Assembly: GCA_044379485.1 (NCBI GenBank)
Contig: JBIPOE010000006.1
Coordinates: forward strand, 39,339-103,338
Source of the DNA: CAMDMI01 sp044379485
Lineage (GTDB): Bacteria > Bacteroidota > Bacteroidia > Cytophagales > Flexibacteraceae
Reading direction: 5' to 3'
Length of the DNA stretch: 64,000 bases
Below are positions 17,374 to 26,682 of this stretch, one piece after another. The position numbers were made by a program, and so were the translations under genes. The notes below the pieces were generated by a model. That model worked only from the letters and a program-made list of their open reading frames with translations, was not told the DNA's origin and ran no database searches. Each line of letters starts with the position of its first letter. Position 1 is the first letter of the stretch.

Positions 17374-18582
17374 TTGATTGCCAATAGAAAAGAACTGCTT
17401 ACGGAACAATTTGACTACCTTTTGCCAGATCAAGCCATTGCCAGATTTCCGCTTGAGGATAGAGATCAATCCAAACTACTTGTTTGGAGGGATGGTCGAA
17501 TTCAGCATAAAAAGTTTACTGATGTTGCGGACGAGCTACCATCTGATGCCCTTTTGATTTTTAACAATACCAAAGTTGTGCCAGCCAGACTTCATTTTCA
17601 AAAGCCTACTGGTGCCTGGATTGAACTTTTGGTGGTGGAAAAAATGGAGGAAGAAAGCAGCAAGCTTAATGGTTCTGAATGGGTTTGGGAGTGCATGATT
17701 GGCAATAAGAAAAAATGGGCTGATGATGAAGTGCTTGAAGTTTCTAAGTATATTGATGGTGAGCTATTTGGGCTAAAGGCTAAATTTTATGACAAAGAAA
17801 ATAATCTTGTCCGCTTAAGTTGGTTTCCTGAAAAGCTTACTTTTTATGAGGTTCTTGCCCAACTGGGGGAAATGCCAATTCCACCGTATTTGAATCGCGA
17901 TTCGGTAGAAAGCGATAAACAAAATTACCAAACCGTTTACGCCCAGGTAGAAGGTGCCATTGCTGCTCCAACAGCGGGTTTGCACTTTACAGATCGTATA
18001 TTTAATGATTTGAGAGCCAGATCAATTGAGATGAAAGAACTGACACTACACGTTGGTTTGGGGACTTTTAAACCTATGAAATCTGAAAAAGTAGCTGAGC
18101 ATGAGATGCATCCGGAAAAAGTGGTGGTTTCTAAAAAACTAATTCAGAAACTGGCCAAACATACCGGTCCTATTGTTGCTGTCGGAACAACCTCGATTCG
18201 CTCTTTGGAATCCTTATATTGGCTTGGTACTGAGTTTATTGAAACAGAAATTTTTCCAGAGTATCTTCATTCTGAAGATCCATACAATTGGGCTAAAAGG
18301 GATTTTTCTATCCAACAGGTGGCGAAAGCGTTGGTGGATTGGATGGCAGAAAAGCAGATGGAAGAACTTCAGTTTGCCACTCAGCTTTATCTAATGCCTG
18401 GCTATCAATTTAGGGTGGTGAAAGGCTTGATTACCAATTTTCACCAGCCAAAATCAACTTTACTGGTCCTGATTTCTGCCTTTATTGGCGACAATTGGAA
18501 ACAGATTTATGAAGAAGCCCTGGCAAAAAATTATCGGTTTTTAAGCTATGGTGATAGTTCTTTTCTTTATAACGGGAATTAA
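17374..18582 (+). CDS. queA: S-adenosylmethionine:tRNA ribosyltransferase-isomerase
   Basis: QueA transfers the ribosyl moiety of SAM to preQ1 at the wobble position of tRNA in queuosine synthesis. Signatures: FDYLLPDQAIARFPLEDRDQ, IFNNTKVVPARL, PIPPYLNR, YQTVYAQVEGAIAAPTAGLH, LHVGLGTFKP, VGTTSIRSLES and NFHQPKSTLLVLISAFIG. The frame extends back to a TTG at 17278, but relatives begin shortly before FDYLLP; the TTG at 17374 (L-I-A-N-R-K) gives 402 residues, normal for this phylum. No ATG is available in between, so the exact start is uncertain. Confidence 0.93.
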   Translation: MIANRKELLTEQFDYLLPDQAIARFPLEDRDQSKLLVWRDGRIQHKKFTDVADELPSDALLIFNNTKVVPARLHFQKPTGAWIELLVVEKMEEESSKLNGSEWVWECMIGNKKKWADDEVLEVSKYIDGELFGLKAKFYDKENNLVRLSWFPEKLTFYEVLAQLGEMPIPPYLNRDSVESDKQNYQTVYAQVEGAIAAPTAGLHFTDRIFNDLRARSIEMKELTLHVGLGTFKPMKSEKVAEHEMHPEKVVVSKKLIQKLAKHTGPIVAVGTTSIRSLESLYWLGTEFIETEIFPEYLHSEDPYNWAKRDFSIQQVAKALVDWMAEKQMEELQFATQLYLMPGYQFRVVKGLITNFHQPKSTLLVLISAFIGDNWKQIYEEALAKNYRFLSYGDSSFLYNGN

Positions 18583-18606
18583 CAATGTATAATTCAGGCC
18601 CCCTAA

Positions 18607-18620
18607 TCCGCCATGGCGGA
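18607..18620. repeat. Short palindromic hairpin TCCGC-CATG-GCGGA
   Basis: A perfect hairpin in the 87-base gap between queA and the RNase H gene, inside an otherwise AT-rich spacer. The same stem with another loop (TCCGC-AATA-GCGGA) recurs at 60448-60461, suggesting a dispersed repeat family. Confidence 0.55.
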
Positions 18621-18669
18621 GGAACAAATTCATCATTTATAATTCATAATTTATCATTCATCATTAATT

Positions 18670-19302
18670 ATGCCAAGTCCTAAGCAAAAGTGGTATGTAG
18701 TTCTTAAGGGCAGAAAACCAGGTATTTACACCAGTTGGGATAGAGCCAAAGAACAGATTTTTGAATTTACCGGCGCAGTTTATAAAAGCTTTGAAGACCA
18801 GAAAATAGCAGAGGAAGCATGGGCCAATAAGAGGTTCCCAGCTGGAGATAGTCCTTTTGCTGCGCCAAACCCGGCTGGAAATGGAAAAAAAGTTCCCCGA
18901 CCAGATGGTCCATATATAGTAGTAGATGCTTCTTCCATAGGTGTTCCAGGGCCAACTGAATATCAGGGATTTTTGATGCCGGAAAAAAGGAAGCTTTTTG
19001 GAGTGCATATTGGATTGGCTACTAATAATTTAGGTGAGTTTTTGGGAATAGTCCATGCACTTGCCTACTTATATAAGCATGAATCCAATCTGCCAATTTA
19101 TTCAGATTCAGTTACTGCCCTCAGCTGGGTGGCAAAGAAAAAGGTGAAATCAGAATTGGAACGGAGTTTTAAAACAGAGGAAGCCTGGCAATTGGTCGAT
19201 CGTGCTTTGATTTGGCTAAACACGCACCAATTCAGCAATAGAATCTGGAAATGGGAAACAGAACATTGGGGCGAAAACCCTGCAGATTATGGCAGAAAAT
19301 AG
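18670..19302 (+). CDS. rnhA: Ribonuclease H with N-terminal viroplasmin domain
   Basis: 210 residues. The first ~50 residues are a caulimovirus-viroplasmin (hybrid-binding) domain: WYVVLKGRKPGIYTSWDRAK and FTGAVYKSFED. The RNase H catalytic carboxylates are visible in YIVVDASSIG (Asp), NNLGEFLGIVHAL (Glu), IYSDSVTALSW (Asp) and ENPADYGRK (Asp). The enzyme degrades RNA in RNA-DNA hybrids. It lies downstream of queA with no terminator between, and 57 bases before the methyltransferase gene. Confidence 0.92.
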   Translation: MPSPKQKWYVVLKGRKPGIYTSWDRAKEQIFEFTGAVYKSFEDQKIAEEAWANKRFPAGDSPFAAPNPAGNGKKVPRPDGPYIVVDASSIGVPGPTEYQGFLMPEKRKLFGVHIGLATNNLGEFLGIVHALAYLYKHESNLPIYSDSVTALSWVAKKKVKSELERSFKTEEAWQLVDRALIWLNTHQFSNRIWKWETEHWGENPADYGRK

Positions 19303-19359
19303 AATCAACCCTAACTCGAAACATTGGAAAAGCTCTAATTCAAAATCTTCAAAAAGCAG

Positions 19360-20097
19360 TTGGGAAACCCTTATTTTAATTTCAAGCAATTCAGTATTTG
19401 GCAAGAGAAATCTGCCATGAAGGTTTGCACCGATTCCTGTATTTTTGGTGCATATGTATCGCAATATCTTGAAAGTCAAGTTTTTGACAAGTCTTATCAA
19501 CGCATTTTAGATGTTGGATCCGGAACGGGTTTACTCTCTCTTATGCTAGCTCAAAAACTCCCGAATAGTAAAATAGAAGCCATTGAGCCTGATTTAGATT
19601 CATTTTCAGAATGTAAACTGAATTTTGAAAATTCAAATTGGTCAAACCGATTGAATGTATTCCTTCAAAATCTAGGTCAATTTTCAGAATCCAGACAAAA
19701 TCAATATGAAATCATTATTTGTAATCCTCCATTTTTTTTAAATCATCTTTTAAGTTCTTCACAATCAAGAAATAAGGCCTTACATATTTCTAAGGCCGAT
19801 TGGGAGAAGTGGCTTTTAGAATTAAGGAATTTATTAAAACCAGATGGGCAGATTTGGATTTTACTGCCAAAAGAAAACCTAAATCCCAGTTTGGAAATTG
19901 GAAAAAATCTTGGTTTCCATGTATCAACCAAGGTGGATTTGCATCAATTTGGTAAGCATAACTGGCGTCATATATTATGTTTTATTCAAAATGAGCCCTC
20001 GCATTTTACGCATATTGAAACCCAGATTTATGATCAAAACAAGGACCTGGATTCCTTATTAAAAACTTGGCTTTCTGATTTTTACCTTAAATTATAG
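19360..20097 (+). CDS. tRNA1(Val) adenine-N6-methyltransferase (TrmN6/YfiC-like)
   Basis: 245 residues. The start FNFKQFSIWQEKSAMKVCTD is characteristic of this family, followed by the SAM loop ILDVGSGTGLLSLML and the adenine-N6 catalytic motif NPPF (IIICNPPFFLNH). It methylates A37 of tRNA1(Val) in E. coli. The start is TTG: the only other upstream codons in frame before a stop at 19336 are not start codons, so TTG is forced. Confidence 0.85.
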   Translation: MGNPYFNFKQFSIWQEKSAMKVCTDSCIFGAYVSQYLESQVFDKSYQRILDVGSGTGLLSLMLAQKLPNSKIEAIEPDLDSFSECKLNFENSNWSNRLNVFLQNLGQFSESRQNQYEIIICNPPFFLNHLLSSSQSRNKALHISKADWEKWLLELRNLLKPDGQIWILLPKENLNPSLEIGKNLGFHVSTKVDLHQFGKHNWRHILCFIQNEPSHFTHIETQIYDQNKDLDSLLKTWLSDFYLKL

Positions 20098-20269
20098 CTT
20101 GAACTTTTGTTTCAGAAATTCTAGGTAAATACAATTGATTTTGGAATTGTCTGATTCCATTTCGCACCCATGTAGTTTTTTGGTTTAATCCTGACCTGAT
20201 TAGAAATTCTCTGCCCATACCTTCGCAGCAGGTTTAACGCTGATAAGAACAAAAACCTCTTCTTTCCTT

Positions 20270-21586
20270 ATGTTACCATTAAAAAAATGGACTGCAATGG
20301 CTACCCTATTTGCCATTACAGCCGCCGCCGGGGTCCAGGCCCAGTCTTCTGAAACTCTTCACAGAGCAGAAAAGTTGTTCGAACAGGAAGATTTTTACAA
20401 TTCTCTTCCGCTATTCGAAGAATTGATTTTCAAAGGTCAAGATCTTGAAAATTCAAATCTCAAAGCAGGTATGTGTTTGCTATTTTTGTCGAAACCAGAA
20501 TCGGGTCTTCAGCACATCAAAAGAGCAAAAAATCCGCAAAATGAGGTGAATCCCAACTATCAGTTTTGGTTGGGTCGGGCATATCACTTGAATATGAAAA
20601 TTGATTCAGCGCTGCTATGCTACAGAAAGTATTTGGTGGTGGCAAGTACAAACGATGAGTTCAGAAAAGGTGTTGAAGACCTGATAAGTCAGATACACAG
20701 GACTGAAATTCACTTTTTGTCTGGTGAAAAAGAGCCATATGACATTACCAACCTGGGTGAAAGTGTAAATAGTCCTTATACCGAGCATTCCCCTATAGTA
20801 TCGAAAGATGGTCAGATCCTGGTGTTTACATCAAGACGCCCATTGTTTGCAAATGAGCCACAAGAGGCTGATGGTCAATATGCATCAAAGCTGTATTATT
20901 CCATTAAACAAACAAATGGTATATGGTCAAAATCTATACCGCTGCATCCCAGATTAAACAACAAAATCCAGTTTACTTCTGTTCAATGGGTTGGAAATAA
21001 GCTTATCTTAATGAGTCCGGAACACGGTGGTTCACTTTGGGAAGTTGAACGTGAGGGAAATGAGTTTAAAGATCCTGTGGCTATGAGAACAGAGATTCCA
21101 GCAAAATATTTTAAGCCAGATGGAAACTTTAATCCAAGTATGGATCGGGTAATGTTTGCCAACAACTCACTATTTGATGGAACATACGATTTGTATATGG
21201 TGGAAAGGCGCACCGAAGCAAAATGGAGTAAGCCTTGGAAAATTACCAAAAATATTAATACTGGTGACGATGAAATTGCTCCGATTTGGATGGAAGACGG
21301 AAAAACTATTGTTTTTTCATCCAAAGGTTTGAAAGGTTTGGGAGGATACGATTTATTCAGAACTGTTTATGATCCTGAGACCAAAACTTTTACAGAACCT
21401 GAAAACCTTGGTTATCCAATCAATACGCCTGGAAATGATACTCATTATTTTGAGATGAACAAAGGAAGAACAATTTTTCTTTCTTCAGCCAGAGCAAATG
21501 GGCAAGGCGGGGCTGACATTTATATGTTGAAGCCTTCAGAAGAAGCACACTCAAAGAGAAACGGTGGTTTTCACGACCATTGGTAA
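20270..21586 (+). CDS. Exported TPR and PD40 (WD40-like) repeat protein
   Basis: 438 residues with a signal peptide (ATLFAITAAAGVQAQ; mature N-terminus Gln). Residues ~28-135 are helical TPR-like repeats (AEKLFEQEDFYNSLPLFEEL; YQFWLGRAYHLNMKIDSALLCYRKYL). From ~150 on there are PD40 propeller blades: HSPIVSKDGQILVFTSRR, NPSMDRVMFANNSLFDGTYDLYMVE, IAPIWMEDGKTIVFSSKG and LSSARANGQGGADIYMLK. The order resembles the N-terminal part of PorE/OmpA-type proteins of the T9SS, but no OmpA domain is present. It is followed by a strong terminator. Confidence 0.8.
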   Translation: MLPLKKWTAMATLFAITAAAGVQAQSSETLHRAEKLFEQEDFYNSLPLFEELIFKGQDLENSNLKAGMCLLFLSKPESGLQHIKRAKNPQNEVNPNYQFWLGRAYHLNMKIDSALLCYRKYLVVASTNDEFRKGVEDLISQIHRTEIHFLSGEKEPYDITNLGESVNSPYTEHSPIVSKDGQILVFTSRRPLFANEPQEADGQYASKLYYSIKQTNGIWSKSIPLHPRLNNKIQFTSVQWVGNKLILMSPEHGGSLWEVEREGNEFKDPVAMRTEIPAKYFKPDGNFNPSMDRVMFANNSLFDGTYDLYMVERRTEAKWSKPWKITKNINTGDDEIAPIWMEDGKTIVFSSKGLKGLGGYDLFRTVYDPETKTFTEPENLGYPINTPGNDTHYFEMNKGRTIFLSSARANGQGGADIYMLKPSEEAHSKRNGGFHDHW

Positions 21587-21628
21587 AATATTTGCCTAGA
21601 ATTACAAGACAATCAGATACTTGTAAAA

Positions 21629-21658
21629 AGGCCGGAAGTTTAACTTCTGGTCTTTTTT
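21629..21658 (+). terminator. Rho-independent terminator after the PD40 gene
   Basis: AGGCCGGAAGT-TTA-ACTTCTGGTCT pairs along eleven positions (two G-T pairs) and runs into six T. Confidence 0.85.
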
Positions 21659-21826
21659 ATTTATTAGTATTGTAAAAGTCTTAAAACTAATTATAACTGT
21701 AAGGTTGAATTTCATGATAATTGGAAATGCCATGATTAGCCTTTTTGGCTTTGATTTAGGCTGCTCAACTAATTCAATTTCAAAAAAGAAGGATTATCCC
21801 TTACTTTCGCCCCCAGAAAACAAAGA

Positions 21827-22549
21827 ATGGAAAAAATCAAAAAACTCTCCATCGTTATCCCGGCATACAATGAAGGCCCGACTATTCATCGGATTTTGGA
21901 TAGAGTTAAAGCAGTAGTCTTGATTCAAGATATTGAAAAAGAGGTTATTATTATCAATGATTGTTCTAAGGATAATACCGAAGAATCTATTCTGGCCTAC
22001 AAGGCGAACAATCCGGAACTGAATATACAATACTTCAAACATGAAGTTAACAAGGGAAAAGGTGCCGCCTTGCACACTGGAATCTCAAGAGCAACAGGTG
22101 AGTTTCTGATTATTCAGGATGCGGATCTGGAATATGATCCTGAGGAGTACAATATTCTTTTAGGGCCTGTGGTTAGGGGTGATGCAGATGTAGTCTATGG
22201 ATCCAGATTTATGGGTGGAAATCCCCACAGAATGCTTTTCTTCTGGCATACATTGGGAAATAATTTTTTGACCTTCCTTTCCAACATGTTTTCCAATCTG
22301 AATATGACAGATATGGAAACTTGTTATAAGATGTTTAAAACCAGTATAATTCAAGGTATTAAACTCGAAGAAACAAGGTTTGGATTTGAACCTGAGGTAA
22401 CCGCCAAGATTGCCAGAGTACCCAAAATCAGAATCTATGAAGTGGGTATTTCTTATTATGGAAGAACCTATGAAGAGGGAAAGAAAATAGGCGCAAAAGA
22501 TGGTTTCAGAGCCATCTACTGCATTTTAAAATACAATCTTTTCAGGTAA
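21827..22549 (+). CDS. Family 2 glycosyltransferase (polyprenyl-phosphate sugar transferase type)
   Basis: 240 residues with the GT2 GT-A fold: LSIVIPAYNEGPTIHRIL, VIIINDCSKDNTEES, NKGKGAALHTGI, and the DxD-type IIQDADLEYDPEEY. The VYGSRFMG and TDMETCYKMFK segments are typical of dolichyl-/undecaprenyl-phosphate mannosyl- or glucosyltransferases. There is no C-terminal membrane domain, so it is a soluble or peripheral enzyme that would load a lipid carrier. It is followed after 23 bases by a polytopic membrane protein, a plausible partner that uses the lipid-linked sugar. Confidence 0.88.
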   Translation: MEKIKKLSIVIPAYNEGPTIHRILDRVKAVVLIQDIEKEVIIINDCSKDNTEESILAYKANNPELNIQYFKHEVNKGKGAALHTGISRATGEFLIIQDADLEYDPEEYNILLGPVVRGDADVVYGSRFMGGNPHRMLFFWHTLGNNFLTFLSNMFSNLNMTDMETCYKMFKTSIIQGIKLEETRFGFEPEVTAKIARVPKIRIYEVGISYYGRTYEEGKKIGAKDGFRAIYCILKYNLFR

Positions 22550-22572
22550 TGTTATAAATCCAGAATTGCCGC

Positions 22573-24276
22573 ATGCTCATTATCGCGTTTCTCTGGATTT
22601 TTATTTCAATTTCCTTTTGGGGCTGGGGAAGAATGTTTGCCGCCTTTTTTGGATCCAATGCGGAGAAACAGGATTTTTCTGAAACTGGTTATTTTTTTAT
22701 GGGCCTGGCATTTGCAGGGATTCTTTCTGGAATTATGTGGCTCTTTTTCCCAATTTCACCTGTAACGTCTGCTTTTATTCTGGGTGGTGGTTTGGGATAT
22801 GCGTTTGCCTGTTTGCCTGCTTCAATTGAAATTAATTTCCGAAATCCCTGGTTATTAAGCGCTTCTCTACTTTTTGCTCTTGCAATTCTGATGAAATCGG
22901 CTGCCCCAACCGATTTTTATGATTGTGGATTGTATTATGTCCAAACGGTTCGATGGATCCAGGCTTTTCCCGTCGTTCCAGGTTTGGCCAATCTCCATAT
23001 CAGATTTGGAAATGCCTCGGCCTGGCATATTTTAGGTGCATCTTTTGATTGGCCTTTCCTTTGGAATGGAAACTTTGATGACCTTGGAGAATTGGTCATG
23101 CTGTGGTTTGTGGTTTTTCATGGTTGGAATGCCTTGAAAGTACATGGTTTTGAACGATATGTAAGTCTTGGTTTAATTGGATTTGCCATTATTCAATCAC
23201 AGTCCTTGCTTAGTGCCCCTTCACCAGACCTGGCTTCAGGATTGCTGGGCATGCAAACGCTATGGCAGTTTCGTAAATTTTTAAGAACATGGAATCCAAG
23301 GCAAGTAAATCAATTGAATACCAGAGGCCTGGCATTATTTGTTCAGAGTCTTTTTTTAGCCCAGGTTAAACTTTCAGCTGTTCCATTTTTAATTATTGCC
23401 GTATTGGTTCTCTTTTTGGTATTGAGAGAACGATGGTATAAAATGGTGTTGGTGATGGCTGGTTTTGGTGTTTTGGTAGCAGGCAGCATGATTTCCAGAA
23501 GTTACATACTCACCGGTCATTTGCTGTTTCCGGTTTTAGATGGCAATTTTAGTCCGGATTGGAAAGTTATTCCTGCTGAAGTTGAATTTTATCTGGATTG
23601 TGTTCGGGCTTTTGCCAGGCACAATCTTTCGGTAGTTGAAATGGAGCAGGGACGGACTTACAAGGAACTTAGCCGACTAAGTTTTATTGAATGGTTTCCT
23701 ATTTGGGCTACCGATAGAAAATGGAATGAATGGGTACTGATTCTTTTTGCGGTTTCTGGTTGGTTATTATTGGTTCGGTATGCCAGTTCTCATGTCAGGA
23801 AGTCATTCAGATCGCATTGGCCACTCATTTTTTTTACATGGTTATCGGGCATGATGTTGCTGTTCTGGTTTTCAAATGCACCTGATGTCCGTTTTGGAAT
23901 GGCAATTTTGGGGATAGGATTTTCATTTACCTTTGCATCTATTACCGAATTTATCCGGAACAAAAATCAAAACTGGAACTCCCAGTTGTATGCAGAAGTT
24001 TGTCTGGTAGTATTTTCTGTTTTCGCAGTTTGGCATTTCAGAGATTTCAGAGCATTAAAAGAAAATCTGATTTTTCCACCAAAATATGTTTCGGTTCCTT
24101 TAGAAAGCTATTCTGTGGGCAAAGGAAATCAGGTATTTAAGCCAAAATCAGATCCTGAGTCGGTTTATCAATATGATCAATGTTGGGGATCTCAAATTCC
24201 TTGTTCTCCGAATGTAGTTCCAGGTTTGAAGCTTAGGGGAAAGAGTTTACAGGAAGGCTTTCGCATTGCGCATTAA
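22573..24276 (+). CDS. Polytopic membrane protein, LIC_10190-like family
   Basis: 567 residues with about 12 predicted membrane segments. Conserved-looking signatures are FYDCGLYYVQTVRWIQAFPV, VPGLANLHIRFGNASAW in the first external loop, and the C-terminal QCWGSQIPCSP ... LKLRGKSLQEGFR. I associate this arrangement with an uncharacterised membrane family (LIC_10190) that resembles GT-C glycosyltransferases in topology. The upstream GT2 gene, 23 bases away, fits a role in transferring lipid-linked sugar at the outer face of the inner membrane (inference). Confidence 0.7.
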   Translation: MLIIAFLWIFISISFWGWGRMFAAFFGSNAEKQDFSETGYFFMGLAFAGILSGIMWLFFPISPVTSAFILGGGLGYAFACLPASIEINFRNPWLLSASLLFALAILMKSAAPTDFYDCGLYYVQTVRWIQAFPVVPGLANLHIRFGNASAWHILGASFDWPFLWNGNFDDLGELVMLWFVVFHGWNALKVHGFERYVSLGLIGFAIIQSQSLLSAPSPDLASGLLGMQTLWQFRKFLRTWNPRQVNQLNTRGLALFVQSLFLAQVKLSAVPFLIIAVLVLFLVLRERWYKMVLVMAGFGVLVAGSMISRSYILTGHLLFPVLDGNFSPDWKVIPAEVEFYLDCVRAFARHNLSVVEMEQGRTYKELSRLSFIEWFPIWATDRKWNEWVLILFAVSGWLLLVRYASSHVRKSFRSHWPLIFFTWLSGMMLLFWFSNAPDVRFGMAILGIGFSFTFASITEFIRNKNQNWNSQLYAEVCLVVFSVFAVWHFRDFRALKENLIFPPKYVSVPLESYSVGKGNQVFKPKSDPESVYQYDQCWGSQIPCSPNVVPGLKLRGKSLQEGFRIAH

Positions 24277-24282
24277 TTTTCT

Positions 24283-25377
24283 TCAAAATACCATTTCTAC
24301 CAATTCCAGTAGTTTTTTAGATTCTGACTGCCAGTTCCAAACCTTTTTTGCCATTTGGGTTTGTTGTCGATAAAGCAATTGTTTTTCTGGCAAAGAAATT
24401 ATTTGAGTAGCAGCAAGTATTGAATCCTTTTGAAGTGAACTTAAAACGCCTACTTCAAAATCGTTCATAAGTAGTTTATATTCAGGGAAGTTGATGCAGA
24501 TTTGAGGTATTCCTGCATGTACATAATCAAAAAATTTATTGGCCAAAGAATAGCGATAGGAGAGGCCCTCATCGGTCAGAAGGTTAATGCCAGCCCATGC
24601 ATTAATCATTATTTTTCTGGCTTCGGCTGGTTTTACTTTTCCTCTGAACTCAACTAAATGTTCAATAGATTTGTCTGAAACCAGTTTCTGAATGGCTTCC
24701 ATGCGGTCTCCATCCCCAAGGATCACCAGTTTTCGGTTTGTGTATGGAAGGATTTCCAAAAACTCTTCAATGCCTCTACCTTGGTTAACGGCTCCTAGAA
24801 AAACCCAGAAACCAGTTTCCTTTGGCCTATTTTCATGAGTTTCTATTTCAGTCAGATGGGCAATATTTCTAACCAATCCGTACTTTTTATGGTGTATTTT
24901 TTCAAGCTCAACTCCAATGGTTTGGCTGGTTGTAAAAGCAAGATCAGTACCTGGAACAAATGATTTTCCAATCCAACGCCAGATTTTTTTAGTAATGGGC
25001 CGATTGTAAACTTCAGGCACTTCCTCCATAAATTCATGTGCATCATGAATTAGTTTTTTGCCTTTTAGCTTTGCCAACCACCAGCAAGCCAGTAAAGTAT
25101 CCAAATCTACACTGTAAAAGGCATCAGTTTTTTGAAAAAGCAGATTGAAAAAAATACGAAAGTTGAGTTCAATGTAGGCCAGTTTACCTTTTTGAAACCA
25201 GAGTGAGATTCGCTCTTGTTGGTAATTTTCATTTGCCAGCTCTATTGATTTTGGAAAGCAGCGACCGAGTATAAAAACATGATAACCAGCTTGATCCAAA
25301 GTCTGGCAAATACGTTGCATTCTCTGGTCGAAGCTCAAATCTGAGTTTGCAGCTAAAATAATTTTTTTGCCTACCAA
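24283..25377 (-). CDS. Glycosyltransferase, group 1 (GT4-like)
   Basis: 364 residues, GT-B fold. N-domain: KKIILAANSDLSFDQRMQRI and LIHDAHEFMEEVPEVYNR. C-domain: FWVFLGAVNQGRGIEEFLEIL, LVILGDGDRMEAIQKLV, and the donor-binding stretch SLANKFFDYVHAGIPQICIN. The donor and acceptor are unknown. It converges with the membrane protein gene (6-base gap) and overlaps the upstream methyltransferase gene by 7 bases, so the two leftward genes form an operon. Confidence 0.85.
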   Translation of the reverse strand: MVGKKIILAANSDLSFDQRMQRICQTLDQAGYHVFILGRCFPKSIELANENYQQERISLWFQKGKLAYIELNFRIFFNLLFQKTDAFYSVDLDTLLACWWLAKLKGKKLIHDAHEFMEEVPEVYNRPITKKIWRWIGKSFVPGTDLAFTTSQTIGVELEKIHHKKYGLVRNIAHLTEIETHENRPKETGFWVFLGAVNQGRGIEEFLEILPYTNRKLVILGDGDRMEAIQKLVSDKSIEHLVEFRGKVKPAEARKIMINAWAGINLLTDEGLSYRYSLANKFFDYVHAGIPQICINFPEYKLLMNDFEVGVLSSLQKDSILAATQIISLPEKQLLYRQQTQMAKKVWNWQSESKKLLELVEMVF

Positions 25378-26147
25378 TGGATGTTGAAATGTTCTTTTCT
25401 GCTTTCTTTTCTAAAAAATACCAGTCCAAGATGGAACAAGTCAATTGAAACTGTAACCTCTGGCCGTTTTGTAATTTCTTGCCAGGCCAATGTCATTTCT
25501 TTAGACCAATAAATATCATCCAAAACAATGCAACCTTGCTCTGCCATGTTTGGCAATAGCATCTCAAAATTGTTTATGGTAGCGTTGAAACTATGATTTG
25601 CATCTATTATGGCAATATCTATTGGTGTTTTTAAACCAATTAAAAACTGGGGAAGTGTATTTTCAATTGGCCCTTCAATGAGCTCAATGTTAAAAATCTG
25701 AAGGTTGTCCCAAACTCTATGTGCCTCATCTGCAATGGCTTGTATTCCTTCAAATGTATATACCTTAGATGGATAGGCCTTTGCTAAATAGGCACTTGTG
25801 ATTCCCAGGCAAGTGCCCAATTCCAATACAACATTTGGCTTCAGCCAATGGCAGAGTTGGAAAAGGAAAACATCTTTCTCTTCAGGCATCAGACTTTTAG
25901 AGGTCAGCTTGCTTATCCTGGTTTTTACAATTTGTTTTTTTGCCCCAAGGTCCTGGTATTCAAGAACTGTATCGAGGTCCAAAAGTCGGTCTCTTTCGTC
26001 TTCTATTTGACTAAAAGCATAAAAATTATACGGGTGATTTAAGACCTGATAATAGAATTCAAATACAAAAGGCGAGTGAATTCCATTGGCCCCCTTTGCC
26101 TTAAAAAAGTGTTTAACACGTTCTAAAACTGAAAAAAACAGATCCAA
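25371..26147 (-). CDS. Class I SAM-dependent methyltransferase
   Basis: 258 residues. Rossmann-type SAM site VVLELGTCLGITSAYLAKAY, then VYTFEGIQ, and IDIAIIDANHSFNATINNF followed by GCIVLDDIYWSKEM. This order is that of O-methyltransferase-like enzymes (Methyltransf_24). The N-terminal HSPFVFEFYYQVLN is common in the Bacteroidota subgroup. The overlap with the GT4 gene suggests methylation of a glycan or lipid made by the same operon (inference). Confidence 0.8.
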   Translation of the reverse strand: MDLFFSVLERVKHFFKAKGANGIHSPFVFEFYYQVLNHPYNFYAFSQIEDERDRLLDLDTVLEYQDLGAKKQIVKTRISKLTSKSLMPEEKDVFLFQLCHWLKPNVVLELGTCLGITSAYLAKAYPSKVYTFEGIQAIADEAHRVWDNLQIFNIELIEGPIENTLPQFLIGLKTPIDIAIIDANHSFNATINNFEMLLPNMAEQGCIVLDDIYWSKEMTLAWQEITKRPEVTVSIDLFHLGLVFFRKESRKEHFNIHW

Positions 26148-26682
26148 ATTTTGAAATAAGTTTAAGGAAAAAGGTGTTCTGATATGGACAAATTAAAGGA
26201 ATTATTCTTGTAAAGAACTCAAAAATTTCAAGCCTTTTTAAATCTGGAATTTCCTGAATCCCATTTTTGATAACCAATGGTCATTTTTTTGATTGTTGAG
26301 GAAATGAAGGAAAATATGCATTTTTCATTCATTTCTATTTTTCCAGACCTTACCAAAATTGGTCAAAACCTATGGTTTAGAATTGCTTTGACTTCTTGGA
26401 AAAGTTATAATTAAGAAAAAAATAATAATATTAATTGGGCTTAAAGCATAAAAACGTAAAACCAGGGCTTGATAATTCCTTTGGAATGTATTAGGTTCTT
26501 ACATCGCTATTCAGCCAGAAGCATAACTTTTTTCACATTTATCAATACAAAAATAAGAACTGTAAGGTAACACTACGCACGGACGCAATACCTAAAAGAA
26601 GTCCTGCCATTTTTGAAGTGCGTTTGTATGGTATAACCTCCCTATAAATTGCTTTGATCTGCTAACTTTAATTTAAAAAATT
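26148..26682. other. Upstream region of the giant PKD protein gene, no gene seen
   Basis: About 535 bases between divergent genes. No gene-like frame. The last ~110 bases before the ATG are less AT-rich (ACGCACGGACGCAATACC) and probably contain the promoter of the giant gene, but no full -33/-7 pair could be assigned. Confidence 0.5.
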
